Program-made: the position numbers and the translations under genes
The notes under the pieces: model-generated
What the model was told of the DNA's origin: nothing
The model's database searches: none
What the model saw: only the letters and a program-made list of their open reading frames with translations
Shown here: positions 1-7,212 of the stretch, in pieces
Position numbering within the stretch: position 1 is the stretch's first letter
Layout: the number at the start of each line of letters is the position of its first letter
Source of the DNA: Mycolicibacter virginiensis
GTDB lineage: Bacteria; Actinomycetota; Actinomycetes; Mycobacteriales; Mycobacteriaceae
Length of the DNA stretch: 64,000 bases
Reading direction: 5' to 3'
NCBI RefSeq assembly: GCF_022374935.2
Contig: NZ_CP092430.2
Span: 2,232,001-2,296,000, forward strand

Positions 1-1033
1 CCCGCGGGTCGATGAACGCGGCCGTCTGCCACATCCGCGTCGCCACCTGCGGGCCCAGGCCGATCGACAGGTAGGGGAAGGACCGCAGCTGCAGGCCGGC
101 CAGGCGCTGGTTGCGGTAGCGCCCCGGCAGCGCCGCAAACGGTTGGCGGCGCACCCCGGCCACCACGGCATCGAACGGGATGGCCAGATCCGACATCTTC
201 ATGGGCGCGCCGTCGTCGCGGCGGAACATCGCGTCGGCGAAAAGATCGAAGTTCAAGGAGAACACACCGGTGAGGCCGTGGCGGCGGCGCAGCCGCTCGG
301 GGCCCAGGATGGCGCGGAACGACACCGTCTTGGCCCACTCGATGTATTCGTGGATCGGCACCGGCAGGGTGCGGCTGACGACCGAGCCCAGGATGGAACC
401 GAACGAGGACCCGATCAGATAGTCGGGCACCGCCCCGGATTCCAGCAGGGCCTCCATGCCGCCGATGTAGACGAAGCCGGCGCCGCCCCCACCACCGAGG
501 ACGGTGACCAGCTTCTTGTGGCCCACCTCGGCATCGAGCTCGGCCAGGGAGAAGTCGTTGCCGTGCCGTTCGGCCAGCAGGCGGCGCTGCTCGTCCTGCT
601 CGGCGGTCAGCGCGCCCAGGGTGTCGCGGGCGGCGACCAATGCCATCACCGGGTCGCGTTCCTCGCGCAGCGGGCCGCGCAGCGCGTCGGCCACCTTGGC
701 CCGCCACCCGGCCAGCTCTGCGCCGACCGAGACATCACCGCGGCCGCGGGCGCCGCCCGGGCCGGCGGCACCGGGCTCGAAATCGTCGAGCCGGGCGAAG
801 TTGAGCAGATACCGCAGCCGGCGCAGCTGCTCGGCGTTGAGCACGTCGGGCCGGCGCAGCGTGTGCCGGATGAGGCGATTCTCCATCTTCTGCAGCAGCA
901 AGATGGTGTCGCCGGTGTCGACGACGTCGACAACTTCGTCGGTGACGGCCGAGTCGGCGCTGGTCTTGGGGGTGTCTATGGGGTCCGTGGGGTCGGGCAT
1001 GGCCGACCACTGCTGCGAGGGGGGAAGCTGCAT
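1..1033 (-). CDS. Patatin-like phospholipase, C-terminal part cut off by window edge
   Basis: Reading the minus strand from an ATG at 1033 gives an open frame to the window edge (344 codons, no stop seen). About 180 residues in is a glycine-rich oxyanion-hole loop (VLGGGGGAGFVYIGGMEALL) followed by a GSSFG nucleophile elbow, the GxSxG serine motif of patatin lipases. The catalytic Asp (DGG/DGA) would lie near or beyond the edge. The first ~170 residues are an acidic, helical mycobacterial extension. Family members are serine acyl hydrolases acting on lipids. M. tuberculosis has several (Rv1063c is one); which one this matches was not determined. The function is inferred from motifs. Confidence 0.8.
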   Translation of the reverse strand, partial: MQLPPSQQWSAMPDPTDPIDTPKTSADSAVTDEVVDVVDTGDTILLLQKMENRLIRHTLRRPDVLNAEQLRRLRYLLNFARLDDFEPGAAGPGGARGRGDVSVGAELAGWRAKVADALRGPLREERDPVMALVAARDTLGALTAEQDEQRRLLAERHGNDFSLAELDAEVGHKKLVTVLGGGGGAGFVYIGGMEALLESGAVPDYLIGSSFGSILGSVVSRTLPVPIHEYIEWAKTVSFRAILGPERLRRRHGLTGVFSLNFDLFADAMFRRDDGAPMKMSDLAIPFDAVVAGVRRQPFAALPGRYRNQRLAGLQLRSFPYLSIGLGPQVATRMWQTAAFIDPR

Positions 1034-1183
1034 AAGTGGTGGTTCCTGAGGGGTAGTCGCGCTGCCGAGGGGAGGCAGTCCCGCGTGGCGAGCCTACGCG
1101 GTCGAGGTGTCGTCACGCGGATTCGGGACACGCGCGGGCGTGCGGTAGCATTTCGACCTGCTGCCGGAGATGTTCGGCGGTGG

Positions 1184-1260
1184 CGGGCTGTGGCGCAGTT
1201 TGGTAGCGCACTTGACTGGGGGTCAAGTGGTCGCAGGTTCAAATCCTGTCAGCCCGACCA
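1184..1260 (+). tRNA. tRNA-Pro (anticodon GGG)
   Basis: The acceptor arms CGGGCTG and CAGCCCG pair perfectly. The anticodon stem CTTGA/TCAAG encloses the loop CTGGGGG, giving anticodon GGG. The T arm is GCAGG-TTCAAAT-CCTGT, and the discriminator A is followed by an encoded CCA. Total length is 77 nt. No protein gene overlaps it plausibly. Its 3' end is echoed by an imperfect copy 2.2 kb downstream, so it may have served as an integration site. Confidence 0.95.
1231..1258 (+). repeat. Candidate attL: 3' end of tRNA-Pro
   Basis: These 28 nt, T arm plus 3' acceptor of tRNA-Pro, match 24 of 28 positions, without gaps, of a second copy at 3456-3483. tRNA 3' ends are common attachment sites for integrases. 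The interval between the copies holds mostly gene fragments, which fits a decayed integrated element. No integrase gene remains, so this is inference. Confidence 0.45.
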
Positions 1261-1432
1261 GTTGACCAGCGGAAACGCAGGTCCGCGCAACAAGCGCACA
1301 ACATGCGGCGTGGCTCTTAACAAGGGAGTCCTCCCCGGCGACGCCTTGTGCCCTTCCCGTCCCCGTCCAGCATCTACGCCGACGAGGCCCGCCAGCTGGT
1401 CGCAGACCTCGTGGCCGCCGCCGTCGAGATGA

Positions 1433-1645
1433 ATGCGCTGCCGGGCGACGACGGCGGAGGTGTTGGTCAGCGAGGGGCAGGTTCGGCGCCGCATCCGCCG
1501 CGCCGGTGATGCACTCCGCGGGACAAGCTGGCCGGTTGACGAGCTGCGTCCGTTCGCCGATCTATCGGAGGCGATCCTCAGCGCTCGCCAGCGAGTCGAT
1601 CCGGTCGAGAATGTGGTTTGGCTTGCGGATCGATGGAATGGCTGA
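1433..1645 (+). CDS. Small hypothetical protein, possibly a remnant
   Basis: This is a 70-residue reading frame rich in Arg and Asp and ending in WLADRWNG. I recognise no family. A second overlapping frame (GTG 1348 to TGA 1509) encodes a plausible start containing YADEARQLVADLVAAAVEM, which runs into this one out of frame near 1430. The two may be halves of one frameshifted gene. No convincing ribosome binding site is seen for either. The setting, just downstream of tRNA-Pro among decayed genes, supports a remnant. Confidence 0.25.
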   Translation: MRCRATTAEVLVSEGQVRRRIRRAGDALRGTSWPVDELRPFADLSEAILSARQRVDPVENVVWLADRWNG

Positions 1646-1764
1646 ACGGGGGATGATCCACATCGGCGCCGTCATCTCAGGTTGAGCTGGCGGGGCCGAT
1701 GTCCTCGAAAAACCGCCGCGAGTGTCGGGTCTACGGCGTAGTTTCCCGAATGAGGGAGTAAGAA

Positions 1765-2095
1765 ATGGATGCTCACACATGCCTGCGCTGCGGCCTTGAG
1801 TCGTCCTGCTCGCGCGGAACATGGATCGACCGCCACCCGGTGGCCGTCGCTGTCATCGCCATTGCGGCCCCCGCTCGTCGTCGCCGCAACTCCGTGGCTG
1901 CTGGTCGTCGGCGCGCTCGGGGCCGTCGCCTACGTCGTGGATCGCGGGTACCGGCGTCGGCGGGCGCTGGCGTTGCGAGCGGACTGGGAGCACAAGACGC
2001 TCATCGCACGTCGAGCCGGGGAGCGGCCGGCGCTCCCCGCAGGCCTGGGGCTGATGACGCCACCGACGGTGTCACTTGGGATGGGAAGGAACTGA
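1765..2095 (+). pseudogene. Small membrane protein with frameshift in a C-run
   Basis: Translation starts well at ATG 1765, with GAGGGAG upstream, and opens with a CLRCG pair of cysteines followed by DRHPVAVAVIAIAAP. At a run of five C residues near 1870 the sensible frame changes to the next one, which continues as PLVVAATPWLLVVGALGA, a Tyr/Arg-rich stretch and ADWEHKTLIAR, ending at 2095. Spliced together this gives one transmembrane helix followed by a basic cytosolic tail, a layout common among small actinobacterial membrane proteins. In the sequence as given neither frame encodes the whole protein. It could be a true +1 frameshift mutation or a homopolymer sequencing error. Its function is unknown. 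Confidence 0.5.
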
Positions 2096-2096
2096 C

Positions 2097-2339
2097 ATGC
2101 AACGAGTGGTCTTAACGCTCTCGGGACTCGTCGTCGCGGGCGGTGCGCTGTTTGTCATGCCGTCTGCGTCGGCCGATCCCGCACCGATATGCGACGGACC
2201 GGGATTGCCGGCGTGCGCCGGCCCCGGCCCGCTCACGCCTGAGCAACAGTGCGCGCTCCAGGCTTGGCAGCACTGGACACCGTGTAACTGGCTGCCGGGC
2301 GGCCCCAAGGTTCCCGAAGGGACGCCAGGCAGCCTGTAG
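2097..2339 (+). CDS. Small secreted protein of unknown function
   Basis: This is an 80-residue protein. The ATG at 2097 follows GGGAAGGA and lies just past the stop of the preceding frame (TGACATG), which suggests coupling. The first ~27 residues form a Sec signal peptide: basic MQR, a hydrophobic core VVLTLSGLVVAGGALFV, and an AS/ASA cleavage region ending SASADPA. The mature part is short, Pro- and Gly-rich, with several Cys (CDGPGLPAC, QCAL, PCNW) that could form disulfides in the cell envelope. Small secreted mycobacterial proteins of this type are common and mostly uncharacterised. Confidence 0.6.
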   Translation: MQRVVLTLSGLVVAGGALFVMPSASADPAPICDGPGLPACAGPGPLTPEQQCALQAWQHWTPCNWLPGGPKVPEGTPGSL

Positions 2340-2372
2340 GGGGACGACGTCTTAACCACCCGCTGATGTGGG

Positions 2373-2579
2373 CTAGAGGTTGGGTCTGCTGAGCGGAGCC
2401 AGGACGATATGCGCCTCGCCCCGCAGATGGGCATCAACAATCTCCTGTGTCAGCGGGAGGTAGGGCGCGTCGGCCCGGTTCATATCCTTGCGCCAGTAGC
2501 TCTTGATCGCTGGCATCCAGCCAGAGTGGCCATCTCCGTGGTGCAGCAAATTCTCGGCGAAAGGGACTACTCCCGCCAC
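2373..2579 (-). pseudogene. Fragment of TOTE conflict-system primase N-terminal domain
   Basis: The 68-codon frame reads GWMPAIKSYWRKDMNRADAP, then YLPLTQEIVDAHLRGEAHIV, then LAPL before stopping. From memory this matches the start of the TOTE-type primase-polymerase/helicase proteins (GW.PA....RK.M.R...YLPLT.EVV..HL.GE.HIGLYPLL). In those proteins the catalytic AADFDG region follows immediately; here the frame stops in its place. Full proteins are around 800-1000 residues, so this is a remnant of a genome-defence gene. It abuts the GNAT remnant at about 2580. The family assignment is inference from recalled sequence. Confidence 0.45.
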
Positions 2580-2962
2580 TGCGCTCCGAGCGCTTTCGCC
2601 GCCGTAGACACCTTCATCACCAGACGACGCTCACGTGCGGACGGGAATGAAGCGGTAGTGCTCGTAGAAGGACTGTGCTTCGTCGTCTATGGCATCAACG
2701 ACGATGAGTCGGCCACCACCGATCTCCGATGCGGCGACGGCTTTGCCCAGTGCGTCCAGGAGCAACTGCTCGCCATACCTCTGACCGCGCAGAGATGTGT
2801 CGATGGCCAGGCGAGCGATCAGGTATCCGGGGATGCGGGAGTAGCCGGCGGCCATGGAGCCCGAGACGCCGTCGTCGCTGCGCACCACGTCGGTGGGGCA
2901 GATGGCGAAATAGGCCATGACTCTGCGTTCGCCGGACGGCGTCCACACGTAGGACAGCCTGG
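2567..2962 (-). pseudogene. GNAT acetyltransferase toxin (TacT-like) remnant
   Basis: On the minus strand from about 2962 to 2631 the translation contains GYSRIPGYLIARLAIDTSLR, GQRYGEQLLLDAL (the acetyl-CoA pyrophosphate loop region) and LIVVDAIDDEAQSFYEHYRF, typical of GNAT toxins of type II toxin-antitoxin pairs. The usual C-terminal end (RRLVMKVSTAAKALG) is present but in another frame, so the gene carries a frameshift near 2635. The N-terminal ~50 residues and the DUF1778-type antitoxin are missing, because at about 2955 the sequence switches to a fragment of an unrelated gene on the other strand. Not expected to be functional. Confidence 0.7.
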
Positions 2963-3388
2963 ACATTGAGACCTGCGAGGACGCCGCGACTATCGGCCTG
3001 GAACTGGTTGACACCGCACCGTCTTTCGACGCCGTCCTGATTGCTCTCGGCGGCGGGGCGCTGGCCACCGGTGTGGGCCACATCGTGAAGGATTTCGCAC
3101 CCGAGGTCGAGGTGATCTGCATTCAGCCGGCTGGCGCACCGGCGATGACTTGTTCGTGGCAGCAACGCCGCGTCGTGACCACCGACTCGACCGATACGAT
3201 GGCCGACGCCGTTGCCGGTCGCTTTCCGATCCCAGATGTTCTGGCGGATCTGCTCCTGGTCGCCAATGACGCGATCCTGGTCCAGGAGGCTTCGATCATC
3301 GCCGGGATGCGGATGCACCATCGTGTGTGGCAACAACGTCGATCTGGACGCCTACGGACAGTGGGTTCGCGCGGCCTCCTTGGGATGA
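2953..3388 (+). pseudogene. PLP-dependent threonine dehydratase-like fragment
   Basis: The frame is open from 2953, directly after an in-frame TAG, and encodes a C-terminal half. It contains LIALGGGALATGVGHIVKDF, whose glycine loop binds the PLP phosphate in tryptophan-synthase-beta fold enzymes, then EVEVICIQPAGAPAM and DAILVQEASIIAGM. Near 3320 the expected C-terminus (IVCGNNVDLDAYGQWVRAAS) continues in another frame to TGA 3388. The protein therefore lacks its N-terminal PLP-lysine domain and carries a frameshift. It is adjacent to and opposed by the GNAT remnant. It is a relic of a serine/threonine ammonia-lyase-like gene. Confidence 0.7.
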
Positions 3389-3455
3389 GTGGCAGCAGCC
3401 CAGAAGTGCTGTTAACTTTCTGGCATGGGTTCGGTGCCGATCAACTCCGCGACGG

Positions 3456-3483
3456 TCACAGGTTCAAAACCTGTAAGCGCGAC
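3456..3483 (+). repeat. Candidate attR: degenerate copy of tRNA-Pro 3' end
   Basis: The sequence TCACAGGTTCAAAACCTGTA followed by AGCGCGAC matches 24 of 28 positions of 1231-1258. It keeps the T-arm pairing ACAGG/CCTGT, but no tRNA 5' half precedes it. This is what an att duplicate left by tRNA-directed integration and later drift would look like. A chance T-arm-like hairpin cannot be excluded. Confidence 0.4.
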
Positions 3484-3557
3484 AGAGGTCAAAGGGTAGG
3501 GCGACGGTAACCGCGCCAGCCGGCGACCGTCGTTCGATGGGGGCTACTCGGACGTCC

Positions 3558-4034
3558 ATGGCCAATGAAGAACAACTCCGGCAGATAGCCAGGGACGTAT
3601 TCCCGGACTGGTCGCGGCCGCCCAGGATCGTGGTTGAGCAGATCGGCGAGCTGGTTAGGCGATGGCCGGTTGAAGGCTTCGCCCGCGAGAAGCTGCCAGA
3701 TCAGCGGTGCCGTCTTGTGTGGATCGACAGGCAGGCGATCGGACAGTTGGTCTACATCGCCGACGCTGCGGAGGAGCAGGACCTGGCTGCGGTGATCCGG
3801 CCGCTGAGCCAGGTCGCTGGGGTCGACGTCAAAGCCTTTGGTTCGGCGGACGGTTTCGGGGAGCGGACGTACCGGCGTGCAATGCGGGTGCACTTCGCAG
3901 CGGGGGACCCGATCGAGGTCGACACGACCCAACACACGAACGACAGTCTTCGTGCTCATGCCGACCGGTTCATCGATCGGGTATTGGACGCGATGGCTGG
4001 CGCATCCGCCGGGGAACAGGTGCCGGCTCGGTAG
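3558..4034 (+). CDS. Hypothetical protein
   Basis: This is a soluble protein of 158 residues with no signal peptide or membrane segment. It begins MANEEQLRQIARDVFPDW, contains the motif CRLVWIDRQAIGQLVYIADA, and ends with a helical DRFIDRVLDAMAGA. ATG 3558 was chosen because the reading downstream looks like a natural start; an in-frame ATG at 3537 would add seven residues. Codon use is normal for the genome. I recognise no family. It lies just outside the decayed tRNA-Pro islet. Confidence 0.5.
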   Translation: MANEEQLRQIARDVFPDWSRPPRIVVEQIGELVRRWPVEGFAREKLPDQRCRLVWIDRQAIGQLVYIADAAEEQDLAAVIRPLSQVAGVDVKAFGSADGFGERTYRRAMRVHFAAGDPIEVDTTQHTNDSLRAHADRFIDRVLDAMAGASAGEQVPAR

Positions 4035-4129
4035 AGGACCGCGCGCATTGCAGAACTACTGGAACCGATAATGGTGGCGCGCCGGCACGTTGCTTGCGGG
4101 TCGTCCTATCCGGTTTGGCTGGCATGCTC

Positions 4130-4612
4130 CTAGACCGTGAAGTAAAACGGTTCCCAGTAGCCCATTTCGGCGATGGACATGACGCCCAGGACCCGAGTTC
4201 GGGTCACTCCTGAGCACCGTTCGTTCAGATTCATGTCGAATCTGTAGGCCGAGTTCTCAGTGCTTAGTCCCGGGATTGGCCTGCGCCCCTGCTCGCCGCG
4301 ATCGGCCACTGCCAGCAATTCATAGTGGCAGCCTGAAGCTGGCATGGCGGACTCGACAGTTTTTCTCTGCGCGTCTGATAGCTGGCCGTTGGCGCGCAGG
4401 ACTGGAACCTGGTTCACATCACGGGTGTTCAACCCAGTTACCAATCGCTCGGCCCAGTCCTGTTGTTTTTGCGGGCCGTAGTCGCCCATAGATCCGCTAT
4501 CGAATTTCGACGTCGACAGGTAGGACCAGATCGCAGCGGCGGTGGCGATGGCAGCGGTCGCCGCTACCAAAATTATCAATGCCCGACGATAAGCACCGAA
4601 CCGAATCGACAC
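4130..4612 (-). CDS. Membrane-anchored or secreted hypothetical protein
   Basis: The protein has 160 residues and a GTG start preceded by AGGAGA at good spacing. Residues about 11-32 (ALIILVAATAAIATAAAIWS) form one N-terminal transmembrane helix or uncleaved signal. The rest should be extracytoplasmic and has two Cys (GCHYELLAVADR and NERCSG) that could pair. This layout resembles small Mce-associated or mammalian-cell-entry-accessory proteins of mycobacteria, but I see no diagnostic motif. Function unknown. Confidence 0.6.
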   Translation of the reverse strand: MSIRFGAYRRALIILVAATAAIATAAAIWSYLSTSKFDSGSMGDYGPQKQQDWAERLVTGLNTRDVNQVPVLRANGQLSDAQRKTVESAMPASGCHYELLAVADRGEQGRRPIPGLSTENSAYRFDMNLNERCSGVTRTRVLGVMSIAEMGYWEPFYFTV

Positions 4613-4902
4613 TGCTTCAGTCTCCTGGGTACTTGAGATGAACGAACTCGACTTGTGCGGGGGCGTGCGTGTACTCGGCGGAGTCGGGCATCGAGCTACA
4701 CGGCTTGCACGTAGACGGCCGCGTGGTCAATCTGCTCGTCAGCACCCGCAGGACCGCGCCCGTCATGAGGTAACCGTATTCGCGTACGACGATTTACGGA
4801 CTTCACTGTTCTTGCTGGTGGTCCGGCGTTTCTCGTCCCGGTTGCGTTCTCGCGGGCTGCGTTCGAATGGCGGTTCACTCCCTTCCGTGATAGGCAGTTG
4901 CC
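4613..4902. other. Intergenic region with no convincing gene
   Basis: This 290-nt stretch separates divergently read genes. A short open frame reaches TAA near 4773 and encodes GIELHGLHVDGRVVNLLVST, which looks protein-like but lacks a start, so it may be a gene scrap. The AT-richer part (4780-4860) probably holds the promoter of the PGRS gene. No clear -35/-10 pair is seen. Confidence 0.35.
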
Positions 4903-7104
4903 GTGAAGATCTCAGGTTGGCTTAAGGAAAACGGGTCCGTGTCGGCGCGACGGGTGGCCGCTGCAGGCGCGTCTGTTGGAGCTTTGGCCGCGTTCGGCTT
5001 GGCTCCGGCGGCGCACGCCGACTTCGAGGACTTCATGGCCGACCTGCTGGACCCGGCCGCGTGGGGTGCGGTATTCGAGCCCGGCTATTGGGACAGCTCG
5101 GACTCGGCTTGGACGCTCGACCTTGCGACGTTGTTCAATGGCGATGATGTAGCGGGTGCGGCTGTCGGTACTGACTTTGCCGACTGGTTCCAGAACGACG
5201 TCTATCTGCCACTGCACGCTGCGATGCAGGACTGGATTGAGAGTCCTTTCGGCTCAATGGTTAACGACTTCGTCAACCCGCTGTTCGCTTTCGGTGGCGC
5301 CTGCGGCCTGGTCTGCAACGGCGTTGATGGCACCGAGACCAATGTCGATGGCGGAAACGGGGGTTGGATCTTCGGTGACGGCGGAATCGGTTGGAGCAGT
5401 ACCGAAGACGGCGTGGCCGGTGGCGCTGGCGGTGCCGGTGGCTGGCTGGGCAACGGCGGCGCGGGTGGCGATAGTGGTGCCGGGGCTGATGGCGGTGTCG
5501 GTGGTGCCGCCAACTGGATGGGCAACGGTGGCGCAGGCGGTAACGGTGGCGCGGGCCTCGATGGCCTCCATGCGGGTGACGGTGGCAACGGCGGCGCCGG
5601 TGGTCGTGGCGGAATGTTGTTCAGTACCAACGGCGACGGCGGTGACGGTGGCAATGGCGGCAACTCGGTCGGCGATGGTGGCACCGGTGGCGCCGGGGGT
5701 AACGGCGGCGCCAGCGGTCGCGCGCCGGGCGTGTATGCCGTCGGGGGCGCCGGCGGCAACGGCGGAAACGGTGGTAACGGCGGCAGCGCTGACGGAGTCG
5801 GCAGTACCGGCGGCCTTGGCGGTGACGGCGGCAACAGCAGTCAGGCCAGCTATTGGCTGAGTAGAGACGCCGGCGCTGGCGGCAATGGCGGAGACGGTGG
5901 TGCTACCAACGGCCCCGACAGTGTCGCTGGTAACGGCGGCGATGGCGGTAAGGGCGGCATCTTTGTCTTCGGCCAAGGAACCTTCGATGGCGGCCCCGGT
6001 GGCAACGGTGGCAATGGCGGTGCGGCTTCCGGTGATGGCAGCACCGCCGGTGATGGTGGTGACGGTGGTCGAGGTGGCGCCGGCAGCGCCCAGGGTGGTG
6101 GCCGCGATGGTGGTGTCGGGGGCAACGGTGGCAATGGCGGAGCGGCTATCGGTGTCGGCAGCACAGCCGGTAATGGTGGTGACGGTGGACTCGGCGGCCC
6201 CGGCAGCGCCTTGGGCAGCGGCCGTGATGGCGCGGTTGGTGGCAACGGTGGCAACGGTGGCTCTGCTGACGGTGTCGGCAGCACCGCGGGCAACGGTGGT
6301 CATGGTGGTAGCGGCGGTATCGGCGCCGCTATAGGCAGTGGTCGTGACGGCGGCGCGGGTGGCAATGGCGGCGATGGTGGTAAGGCCAGCGGCGCCGGCA
6401 GCATCGCCGGGGCCGGTGGCAACGGTGGCGCTGGCGGCGTAAGCAGCCTTCTGGGCAGCGGCCGCAGCGGTGGCGACGGCGGCAACGGTGGTGCTGGTGG
6501 TGATGGCGTCGACGGTGGGACTGCCAGCCACGGTGGTGCGGGCGGCGATGGCGCTAGCACCGGTCTGGGCTCTACCGGCGACGGCGGCAACGGTGGTGCA
6601 GGCGGCAACGGCGGCGCCAGTGACGGAGGCGTCGGCGGCGCGGGCGGCAAGGGTGGAGAAGGCAACAGCACCGCCGGCTGGGCACGTTCCGGTGGCGGCG
6701 GTGGTGGCGGCGGCGGTGCCGGCACCGGAGGCCAAGGTGGCAACGGCGGCGATGGCGGCAACGGCGGCGGTGGTATGGGAATTGAGACCGGCGAACGACC
6801 CTATGGCCAAGGCGGGACCGGCGGGACCGGCGGAAGCGCCGACGGCGGTATCGGCGGCGTCGGTGGCAACGGAGGCAACGGTGGCAACGGCCCGCTGGGT
6901 TCGCCCGGCGGCACTGGTGGCCACGGTGGAAACGGCGGCCAGGTCGGCCCCAACGGCAACGGTGCCGGCGGCAACGGTGGCAACGGTGGCAACGGCAGCC
7001 TGGACCCCGGCGGTGACGGTGGCAACGGCGGCTCCGACGGAACACCCGGAACACCCGGAACACCGGGCACCGACGGCGCATCCGGCCCGAACCCAAACGA
7101 CTGA
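4903..7104 (+). CDS. PGRS-repeat protein with Sec signal and no PE domain
   Basis: The protein has 733 residues. Instead of the ~100-residue PE domain it starts with a cleavable Sec signal: basic KENGSVSARR, a hydrophobic AAAGASVGALAAFGLA core and an AHAD cleavage site near residue 39. Residues ~40-145 form a non-repetitive acidic domain (LLDPAAWGAVFEPGYW, WIESPFGSMVNDFVNP, FGGACGLVCNG). From ~150 onward it is almost entirely GGxGG/GNGG PGRS repeats, with an exact 40-residue higher-order period at 5881-6480. It ends in a collagen-like GTPGTPGTPGTDG. Export would be by Sec rather than ESX-5, although PGRS proteins usually use ESX-5. It is followed 108 bp on by two chymotrypsin-like proteins. 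Confidence 0.85.
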   Translation: MKISGWLKENGSVSARRVAAAGASVGALAAFGLAPAAHADFEDFMADLLDPAAWGAVFEPGYWDSSDSAWTLDLATLFNGDDVAGAAVGTDFADWFQNDVYLPLHAAMQDWIESPFGSMVNDFVNPLFAFGGACGLVCNGVDGTETNVDGGNGGWIFGDGGIGWSSTEDGVAGGAGGAGGWLGNGGAGGDSGAGADGGVGGAANWMGNGGAGGNGGAGLDGLHAGDGGNGGAGGRGGMLFSTNGDGGDGGNGGNSVGDGGTGGAGGNGGASGRAPGVYAVGGAGGNGGNGGNGGSADGVGSTGGLGGDGGNSSQASYWLSRDAGAGGNGGDGGATNGPDSVAGNGGDGGKGGIFVFGQGTFDGGPGGNGGNGGAASGDGSTAGDGGDGGRGGAGSAQGGGRDGGVGGNGGNGGAAIGVGSTAGNGGDGGLGGPGSALGSGRDGAVGGNGGNGGSADGVGSTAGNGGHGGSGGIGAAIGSGRDGGAGGNGGDGGKASGAGSIAGAGGNGGAGGVSSLLGSGRSGGDGGNGGAGGDGVDGGTASHGGAGGDGASTGLGSTGDGGNGGAGGNGGASDGGVGGAGGKGGEGNSTAGWARSGGGGGGGGGAGTGGQGGNGGDGGNGGGGMGIETGERPYGQGGTGGTGGSADGGIGGVGGNGGNGGNGPLGSPGGTGGHGGNGGQVGPNGNGAGGNGGNGGNGSLDPGGDGGNGGSDGTPGTPGTPGTDGASGPNPND
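5881..6480 (+). repeat. Five 120-bp (40-residue) units inside the PGRS domain
   Basis: Units begin at 5881, 6001, 6121, 6241 and 6361, each with a GGCAAYGGYGG start, so the period is exactly 120 bp. Units 2-4 share the order GNGGNGG, a GSTAG(N/D)GG block and a GSGRDG-like block. The period keeps the frame, which fits expansion by slippage or unequal crossing-over. Confidence 0.75.
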
Positions 7105-7212
7105 CCGTAAGCAGGGCTGACTACCGGTCTGGGCGGAGCCCTGCGTACCGACAGCGTTGCTAGCCAACGGATGTTCGGGCGCGACCTCAGCTGAATCGAA
7201 TGGAGGGGCACC

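Noticed and set aside
143..1432. 429-residue plus-strand frame spanning the tRNA
   Set aside because: It is antisense to the patatin-like gene and runs through the whole tRNA-Pro, which a real gene would not do.
3073..3510. 145-residue frame as an intact gene
   Set aside because: It starts in the middle of a PLP-enzyme sequence and leaves the true frame near 3320, so it is part of a broken gene.
5881..6480. Regular 120-bp repeats resembling an array
   Set aside because: Not CRISPR: the units are contiguous coding repeats kept in frame, there are no unique spacers and no cas genes.
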